64,000 bases of DNA. It comes from Ceratodon purpureus. Lineage: Eukaryota > Streptophyta > Bryopsida > Pseudoditrichales > Ditrichaceae. Position 1 is the first letter of the stretch; every line of letters starts with the position of its first letter. Below are positions 56,435-64,000 of the stretch, one piece after another. The DNA is taken from the NCBI GenBank assembly GCA_014871385.1, contig CM026429.1, positions 12,561,783-12,625,782 on the forward strand, read 5' to 3'. The translations under genes were made by a program, and so were the position numbers. Below the pieces are notes generated by a model that was not told the origin of the DNA, did not search any database, and worked only from the letters and a program-made list of their open reading frames with translations.

Positions 56435-59040
56435 AGGGCATGGCATGGCAAATGATCATGTGTTTACTTACGCAGCCTTTCACGATGGGGGTGTTTGGGA
56501 CAAGCTCCTTAGAAAAGCATGATCTGTTTCCTCCCTCTTTGGTGCATAGTTTTAGAAATTGCACTAGCTTATCTTTTGGAATCTCAGAGAAGACACTCGG
56601 AAGGCCTGTTTTTCTGAGTGGGTTGATGATACACCCATGCGAAGAAAACACTTGAAAATGCAAATGTAACATGATTGTGCAGATGCTTGCAATACTGTAT
56701 ATGTTCTGGTTGTAACCATTTGATTAGAGGTGTTCATGTATTGTCACTGATATGTCGTTTTTGGTTTAACAAATCTTCCAAATATCTTGAGTTTCACGGT
56801 TTCCAGTCTGAAATGGATCTATTGCTGTATTGCTTAATGGTTTATTAAATCCAACGTACGTGGTTTTTTAACCAACTATTAATGCAAGCCTTCACAGGTT
56901 TCGGTTATAGTGAATTGTTGAACTCTAACATTACTTCGACTCTGAATAGAGGCTATGCACTCTGTATTGAACAACACTGTTGCAAACATCCAATGGTTGG
57001 GGATTACGATTATAATGTACATTAATGTGGTCGGTCCTTACTTCTCTGATGGCTAATAAGTGAACAACTCCGTTAAAGACCTCATTAACACATCTTGTGA
57101 ATCCCTTCCTGTAAGAGTCACGTAATCAACGCCCATTCAGTCGTCAATATATGCTCTAGAAAGATGTCGTGTTTGAATGTTTGACAGCAATTTAAGCCTC
57201 AAAGCAGACAGGGTTTGTAAAATGACTTCCAGAAAGAATTGCTTGAGACACAGAGGAAAGTTTAACTGGATCGAATGCACGAGTGTTCTTGGCTCTCCCA
57301 GCAGTCACCAGCTTGGCATCTTGACGCCAGTGATCAGGAGTGTGCATCATATATATCCCACGTCAGTTGCGAGATATAGTGCACTTCTTCGGAATATGAA
57401 CCGACAGGTACGCGCTTGTAAGAAACAGTTGGGTGCCCAGCACAGAGCGAACTATTCTTTCGCCTTTTACTAAAGAACACCGTGCGCTGGGTACACCTAC
57501 CAACATACCCCATTATTTGGAATGCTCCTAACGGGGCCCATCAAAGAAATCAAAATTGGATAACTGATATTGCTTGGCGAACAACGTTCAGAGCTGTCGA
57601 TTGAGTTGGTGGTTCTTGTAGTCATACGACGTATTACATGAAATCTTTGGAGATTGTATACCGAAAGTAGCGCAACCCGTTAAAATGTTGCATTTGAGAG
57701 AAGCTGAATATCATGTTGACAAGCTACCAAGTGAGCTTCCAGAGCCTGAAATAAGGTTCTAAAAAGCCTTGCTAATACACAACACATGGTCGTTCTGGTT
57801 TCGCTTACATCCAGATTTGGCGACTATGCGTTGGTTGCACAAGAGGGAGTAACATCTGCAACCACATGAAGAACGTCTCAACCTGGCTAAACTGGATTAC
57901 TGTCCTAACCTATTTAGTATTTATCAGGTACCTACTCAAGTTTAATAACCACGTCTGCTCAAAATTCACCTCAAACTCCCGGCTGAAAATGCCGGCTCAG
58001 CATTCCACTCAACATCTCTCCTCAAATTCCTCACGCCGTTCTATAGTGGAACGTCACTGGCATAATTGAAAATAGATCTCACATTGTTAGTGCAACTACA
58101 TAAACCCATGCAAATGCAGACGTTCGAAACTAATCTTCTCTTTCCAGAGTATTTTCCGTAAAACAGAAACTCACCTTGCCAATTCCTAAAATACTCGCAG
58201 TATCCAGCCACGCGACGTACTGTTCAATACTCGAAAATGGACATAATCGAGAGCACTCGAACAATTCACAGTTTCATTTACCTTTACAATGAATAGTAAA
58301 ATGTAAATTTAAGAAACTCAATGTCACGGCTCCGTAAACAAAGCACAATCTCGACAAGAAACACCCTCAATGTTCAAAACTATCTACTCAAATTCCCAAA
58401 GCATGACATAGTGCTCACCAAAGTCATTTATTCTTACCAACCTTCACTTTAAAACGAGCAACTATTCATAATCCATCCAGGACCTCTCATATATGCAGTA
58501 GCTGCGGAGCAGACTCATCCATGATGCATCCGAAGAACCGCAATGCAAACGCTAATTCTACACATGACAGAATGATGAAGAAATCATCAATGATATGTCA
58601 AGTCTCGTCATAACAAATCAGCCCAAGGAAATTGCAAACTGCATAGATACGCATATTTCACCAAATAAATTACTTACCGGTATAAGATCCAGTACTACAA
58701 TGAAATATACAGATTCCCAGCTCAGTTGAACGGAATCCAATCCACATACGGAATGCTGTGACACCGTTACCACTCAACTTACATGACGTTCTAAGCTAGA
58801 TCAGCTACATGAGATCATCAAAAAATTATTTGCAACCTCAATAATGTATTGTGGCGCCGTAAAGAATAAACCAAGCTCTCAAAAATACCCAGTTCAACGT
58901 GGACGAAGTCGAACGTTACCCACCGTCATGATCATCACCTTCAGCGCGGTGGCTGGACTTACGCCCCCGCACAACCTTGCACGGAAACTATAGTCCCAAA
59001 AAACTCTAGATTACAGCCGCCTACGTACGCGACGATGATT
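56435..59040. other. Intergenic between SmG and the secreted protein
   Basis: No gene is supported. The 57177-57473 (+) frame has no recognisable motif. Most of the stretch is CA/AT-mixed sequence of unknown content. Confidence 0.35.
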
Positions 59041-59604
59041 CTAGGGGCGTCCAATCCCGACGCCCACTCCCACTCCCACATTCACTAGGCCCAGCACGTC
59101 CAGATGCGCGCGGATGTCGATGGCATGCACCTGCTTTCCGAGGCACGAGAAGACCAGCTGCGCCTTCTTCGCGTCGTGCATCACGTCCAGCACCAGGTGG
59201 TGCACGCCATCCACCACCTTCACCGCCAGCTTCGCCAGGTCCAACTTAACCACCGCCTTCAGCGCGGGCTTGCCATCCTTGCCCAGCACCTCCACGTTCA
59301 CGTTCACTACGCCCTTCACCTTGAGGTGCAACGCCAGCGGCGCCAGCGACGTGACCTTGCGGCCCGCGCACACCCACAGCGCCTTCGCCCGGTCGGCGGC
59401 CTTCACCACGCCGTCCACCAGCACCCGCACTGCAGGCTCGCACTTCTTCAGGTTCACGTCGAGCTTCAACTTCACGTCCACCAGGTTGACTGCACCCCCA
59501 CTCCCGCATTTGCACTCAGCTGGCGCTGTGGCCTCGACGGCCGCGGCCACCGTGGCCAGAACCACGAGACCCAGCAGGAACAGGCTAGTCCTGGAAGCCG
59601 CCAT
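59041..59604 (-). CDS. Secreted protein with internal duplication, family not recognised
   Basis: A single exon encodes 187 residues. Residues 1-25 are a clear signal peptide (LFLLGLVVLATVAAAVEA). The mature part has an unusual Val/Leu/Lys alternation that predicts many beta strands, and five cysteines (31, 33, 55, 79, 154). Two halves repeat each other: AKALWVCAGRKVTSLAPLAL, HLKVKGVVNVNVEV (73-105) aligns with KKAQLVFSCLGKQVHAIDIR, AHLDVLGLVNVGVGV (146-180), with one cysteine conserved in each. The C terminus is Gly/Val-rich. The GC-rich coding stretch is distinct from its AT-rich flanks. An extracellular or wall role is inferred from the signal peptide only. It could be a lineage-specific moss protein. 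Confidence 0.7.
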   Translation of the reverse strand: MAASRTSLFLLGLVVLATVAAAVEATAPAECKCGSGGAVNLVDVKLKLDVNLKKCEPAVRVLVDGVVKAADRAKALWVCAGRKVTSLAPLALHLKVKGVVNVNVEVLGKDGKPALKAVVKLDLAKLAVKVVDGVHHLVLDVMHDAKKAQLVFSCLGKQVHAIDIRAHLDVLGLVNVGVGVGVGIGRP

Positions 59605-60914
59605 AGCGAGCCCGACAGCAGATGGAGAGGACGAGCAGCTGGAGCTTCAGCAATACGAAGTGATGAAGCTACAGGAGCAATGGTAGGAGCTGCTGATGAG
59701 TGTGAGTTTCCGCTCTCGTACAACTAATTTATACTGATGTCATTAAAGAACTTTCCTAATCCATATATCCGGATATGGTCAACAGGCTGCAATAGGTGTT
59801 CGATCCAGCGGAGCAGCCTGTCGTGAGGATCTAGAAACTCGACGTAAGAGATCTGGGTCGATGTCGACCACAATTCAACAAGTCGCAGTGCCGCATTAAG
59901 TGCGCACGCGAGGATCGCAAGGGTGATCAAGTGAGATGCTTCCCCTGGTCAACTGGATTATATTGTCGCGACCCATGCAGCTGCACCTGAAGCAGCTGCA
60001 GGATCCGTCGGCGACCGTGGGATGCAAATCTGCGACTTCTAGAATATCCGCTTCGATAGGGAGGATCATGTGCATGCCACAGCTGGCTGGGCGATACCTG
60101 CACCCATCTACGTCGACGCAGTAGTTGTGCGTCGACGGCCTTTACGACGCCTTGACTGTCGGCTCCAAAATAGCCGCACCCGCCACATGCCGCACTCATT
60201 GGTTAATTAGCAGCTTGCGCAGTGCTCGATTAACAATTGTTTCATCTCAGCCGTCCTCCGTTCAGAATACAATCGGGGTGGTCGGGAAGCTTTTGCAATG
60301 TCGTCTAAAATCTGCATGCCACGGCCCCGCGAAGGTAAAATCGGAACTTGCTGAATTGTTGGATGTGGATGATCCATGCGAGTGTGCAGGGTTCGACGTC
60401 GTAAAGGGTCATAAACGTCGGGATCAACTCAGGAGTCAATCTACAAATTGACTGATCATGGACAGGTATAACGTCGTCGATTGTGATCGAAGGATGTACA
60501 AGAAGATTATCCGGCGGAGACCAATGTCGGAGTTGGATTGAAACTATAGTGTATCTACTGGTTGTTTCTTTTTACCTTGGGCCGACTCATGTGAACCGGT
60601 GATGAGACTGTGTGGCTTTTGTGTGTTCCACCGTCGTCAGGAAAGCTTCCCCACCTACTCGCCTGGAACCTCGTTCTCGTTTATGTGATAAGTTTCTGAA
60701 TGTTATCAACTTCTCAGAATGCTTTTAGGTAGTGCTCTTCACTATGTAGCATGTGCGTGAATATCATGAAATTTAACACATGAATCATAAATTAAATAAG
60801 TTAAAGGTGTTGCCTCCTGTACCGTGAGTACAAAATCTTCCGAGGTTGCAATTAAAGCTTTGCAGATGTTTGCTGCATGGTCATGTACAATGATGGCCAC
60901 AATACTGAATAATA
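59605..60914. other. Intergenic, promoter of the secreted protein and 3' flank of TOP3A
   Basis: The first 150 bp is the likely leader and promoter of the minus-strand secreted protein. A Cys-rich minus-strand stretch near 60010-60130 (…DGSCSCFRCSCMGRDN…) is open but lacks a start in context and is unrecognised. No other gene is supported. Confidence 0.3.
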
Positions 60915-63900
60915 TTACATGTTTCGAGTTGGGCATGCATTTGCCCAGTGTCCAGTTTGATTGCACCTAAAGCACACGGTATCACTATCTCCAGTTGCGC
61001 TAACGAAAGTACCCCTCGTGGAATTATGTTGCCCTCGTGTCCCACTAGACATGGAACTCCCAGAGCTAGAACTTATTACTGTCCTGGAACTGGTGGATCT
61101 TGCAGTAGTTTTCGATGTTGCTCGACCCCTACGACCACCACGACCTCTTGGTTGATCTCTTGCCTGACCTCTTGCTTGACCTCTTGCTTGACCTCTTTGG
61201 GTTGGCACTGGATCTGGTGCTGGAGCATGACCTCCTGGAGCGTCTTCCCATCTGACCATACAAACGAACATTGGGGGGTTGGTTAGGACCTTTAGTAGGC
61301 GCACGGCTGGTGATTGGAATCAATACAAGAAATATGGAGTAAAGGAAATTGAACGGTTTCGAAGAAGGGATGGATATAGTGAGAGCCTACATTGCCCAAT
61401 CTACAAACAGTAGCTCTATTTCTTGGATTCGTACACACTTAGTCAAACATCTAGCATCAAACAGTGGATTGATTTCTTACTGAAAAAATCCACAATCACC
61501 GGTTGGACAGCGGTGAAAGCGTCTGCCGCGATTTGCCTCCGTGTTGGCAGTCAGCAACTTGCAGGGCTGGCCACACTCGCAGCGCACGGAGTCTGGTCCT
61601 GCTGCAGCTGCTAATTTGAAACGATATAGTTAGGTCATTACTAAACGTGACATATCTGCTTCATTAGAAGCCAACTGAGCTTGTTATCTTCATTTTACCA
61701 ACCCAACTTGAATCCAGCATGGTAATAAGAGATGTCACATATCTAACCTGCTGCAGGAGGCACAGATGAGTCATTCCGCCTCCGATCTTGTGTTCGATTC
61801 TGAGTACGACCTTGTTGGTTCCTGGGGCAATCCATGTTGTAATGTCCCAATTGCCCGCAATTGGTGCAAGTCCTTTGATTTGCATCCCTTCCACTTGCAA
61901 AGGTACCACTATTACCAAAGCCGTTGCTGTTCCCAGGTGGGTTTGAAGTCCCGGTAGCTGTATTGCCGTTGCCATGTGCATTTGGAAATCCCCTTGGTAT
62001 ACCTGGCCTGGCAGGTTGGCCACTAGGTGGCCCAGTGCCACCTGCACATCCGCACTCTCTAGTTGAATCAGTTTAAACTATAGGAATTCGACTAAGTACC
62101 TTTCTGCTACTGATTGCTATGTTCATATTTGTTGCTAAACTTGCAGGAGTTCTAGAAGTGGGGAAAAATACAATACACTCATGGAAAATTCTCACCTCAA
62201 ATATCAAATATGAAAGGTCAAGTATGAGAAACAAAAGAAAAAAACAAATCAATTAAAAATACTAATCCAACAACTAATCGGTTAGATCAGAGAATCAAAT
62301 TCTTGAAGCACGCTTTGAAACCGAATGACTGACTTGTAGATTAAATAGCATTTAGATAACTCCATTACGAAATGTCTTCAATCACAAATCCAGACGGAGC
62401 TGTTCTTACCTGGGGTAGGGCGTGGACCTGTCCCGCAAAATTCAATCAACTCCTTGATAACCCGATCACAGCCCACACAGCCTGCAATAATGGGGACGTC
62501 AGTAATCCGTCTCACCGTACTGGACAATAAAAAGACATACTCTACACCAAATTGGGATCAAATTTGAGATATTTCTCGACCAAGATTTGGATCATCTGCC
62601 CACTGCATCAACTGAGAAAACCCAAAGACAATAAGTATCTCCATATCTACCTTAATCAGGATTCACAAACAATCTTTCGACTCAAAACTCTACTATACCA
62701 CTGAAGGAGAACACTGTACATCCACCAAAATTTTCTTGAACAAGTTTCACCACTCGCATACACATAGTGAGTTCGCAACGACATGATGTTAATCAGAAAA
62801 TTAACGTTGGATGACGCTCAGATCGGGATCATGTAAACTTCAGCGGATACATGGAATGTCACCTGTGTGTTCCACATCGAAGTTCGGAGGAATTTCCGCT
62901 CTCCGGAATTTCAAGTGAATCTTTAAAACTTGGCCTGTTTGCACCAAGTCAATCATAGAGTCAAAACTGATTCAGATCAATTGTCACGAAACAGCATCTG
63001 TAACTGTTGAAACCAATCACAGCATCAGACAGTATATGACATAAATGACTCTTTCAAACAACGAGCACGAGGTTGAAATTAGGAGTTAGATACTAATTAG
63101 GCATTAGTGCCACATTGAACTCATCAAGGCTGCTATTTTTGTGACACTTCAGACATTACAACATACATGAGTGAGGCGTATAAAATATTTGAAAAAAAAA
63201 AAAAAAAAACAATTTCACTCGGAAAATATTTACCAGGTCCACAGGAAAGGCAAGGCTGATCGGTGACATTTGCCTCAATTGCAGGTCCAGGTAACCACAC
63301 CGCATTTCTGCACTGCCACACCATCTTCCAGTCTCAATCTCATGGTTGTGCTCTATTCAATAATAAGTACTTACTGTAGAAATTCAGATTCTAAGCCAAG
63401 CGTCAAAAGCATGACTTACGTTAGGATAACCAGAGCATCCAACCATAAACTTGCCATCCTGTCAGCACGACATTCAAAAATTAGATTTGAAAATAGACAA
63501 CCTTCACCAAGGATCTGAAGGAACAGCAGATATAAAGAGTAGAGAGTCGATTCCTGGCACACCATTATGAGATGTTCTACAACTCATCAAGCCGACACTA
63601 AAGAGTTGAAATTTGTTCATGCATTACCCACCGGCTTTTTCCGAAGCATCATGCTGTTTTGCTGACACATTGGACAGAGTCGCACCCTTTCTCCTAATTG
63701 TCGTGGCTCATCCCCGCCCACAGACCTGCAAAAAAAAACTTGGAGTAACCTCACTCCATTGTAACGTAGGTGCTTTGCCAAGAACGCAGTCTTACCATTC
63801 AATTGAACGAAGGACCCACATGCTAAATAACAATCTGAAAAGTGTACACATTAAAAGCACTATAAACACCAAACATAGATGGCAACATAAACTTTAGCTG

Positions 63901-63978
63901 AAGGCAAGAAGATTAGAAGTCCAACCTTTCAAAGAAGACACCCATCGCGTCCAAGAGCTTTTCCTTCTGTGTTCTTGC
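60915..63978 (-). CDS. TOP3A: DNA topoisomerase 3-alpha, C-terminal nine exons (partial)
   Basis: Exons, 5' to 3': 63978-63926 ([18 protein letters not shown]), 63725-63632 (first CxxC of a zinc finger, [16 protein letters not shown]), 63458-63420 ([12 protein letters not shown]), 63312-63234 (CRNAVWLPG…CLSCGPG), 62934-62863, 62481-62410 ([16 protein letters not shown]), 62056-61748, 61607-61481 and 61251-60915. All junctions keep phase. The last three encode a Gly/Asn-rich linker with a CCHC knuckle ([14 protein letters not shown]), a GRF zinc finger ([10 protein letters not shown]…[17 protein letters not shown]), an RGQA-repeat and Ser-rich linker, and a second CCHC knuckle ([14 protein letters not shown]) just before the stop. 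This order matches plant TOP3A. The type IA core with the active-site Tyr lies outside the window. The enzyme decatenates recombination intermediates with RecQ helicases and RMI1/RMI2. The penultimate acceptor is ambiguous by six in-frame bases. Confidence 0.93.
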
Positions 63979-64000
63979 CTGCATCAAAAAAATATTACTT

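Noticed and set aside
60010-60130. Cys-rich minus-strand stretch resembling a metallothionein
   Set aside because: Too few cysteines in CxC arrangement, no suitable start codon, and no splice partner found.
60915-62056. CCHC knuckles first read as retrotransposon gag remains
   Set aside because: They join in phase with the GRF finger and upstream zinc fingers of TOP3A through normal introns, so they are host exons.

Overview
The window reads as nuclear DNA of a land plant, most likely a moss. Genes are small with short GT-AG introns and are separated by long, often AT-rich spacers. The protein set is typical plant (DREB-type AP2/ERF factor, A-type cytochrome P450, calmodulin-like protein, FQR1-like quinone reductase, TOP3A with its plant-style finger tail). 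An intronless Baeyer-Villiger monooxygenase fits mosses, where such an enzyme has been described. No rRNA, tRNA or CRISPR was recognised. All exon models were made by eye from splice sites and protein similarity.

Layout. 1-627 (-) is the N-terminal exon of an unrecognised Ser/Pro-rich coiled-coil protein running off the left edge. 2743-4353 (-) is the monooxygenase. 6548-12160 is AT-rich and repeat-rich, with three non-autonomous terminal-inverted-repeat elements and a 27-bp minisatellite, followed by a decayed ribosomal protein uL13 (RPL13a) copy. 14142-15396 (-) is a small unknown gene whose intron lies between direct repeats. 15659-17170 (-) is a complete seven-exon QueC/ExsB-family gene, the most surprising gene here. 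17971-19593 (+) is a two-exon secreted protein with YxYDAR repeats. 20707-23158 (+) is a four-exon P450, which converges within 62 bp on a degenerate sucrose-phosphatase-like gene (23221-24844, -). A perfect 102-bp Stowaway-like hairpin lies at 26712-26813 and an intronless DREB2-like factor at 27805-28740 (-). 30-32 kb is AT-rich with short tandem repeats. 33597-34688 (-) is RMI2, followed by a partial tandem copy of itself. 36221-36766 (+) is a calmodulin-like protein. 39451-41141 is a nearly whole Tc1-type DD34E transposon with matching ends. 47800-49187 (+) is an FQR1-like (WrbA family) NAD(P)H:quinone oxidoreductase. 51058-54653 is a young but broken copia-type LTR element. 55766-56434 (+) is SmG. 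59041-59604 (-) is a secreted protein with an internal duplication. 60915-63978 (-) holds the last nine exons of TOP3A, running off the right edge.

Functional links. TOP3A and RMI2 are partners in the RecQ-TOP3A-RMI complex that dissolves double Holliday junctions, and both lie in this window about 26 kb apart. The QueC-like protein would belong to 7-deazaguanine chemistry, which eukaryotes are generally thought to lack because they salvage queuine. The remaining genes look like an ordinary mix of stress signalling, redox and secondary metabolism, and RNA processing. No co-regulated cluster is evident.
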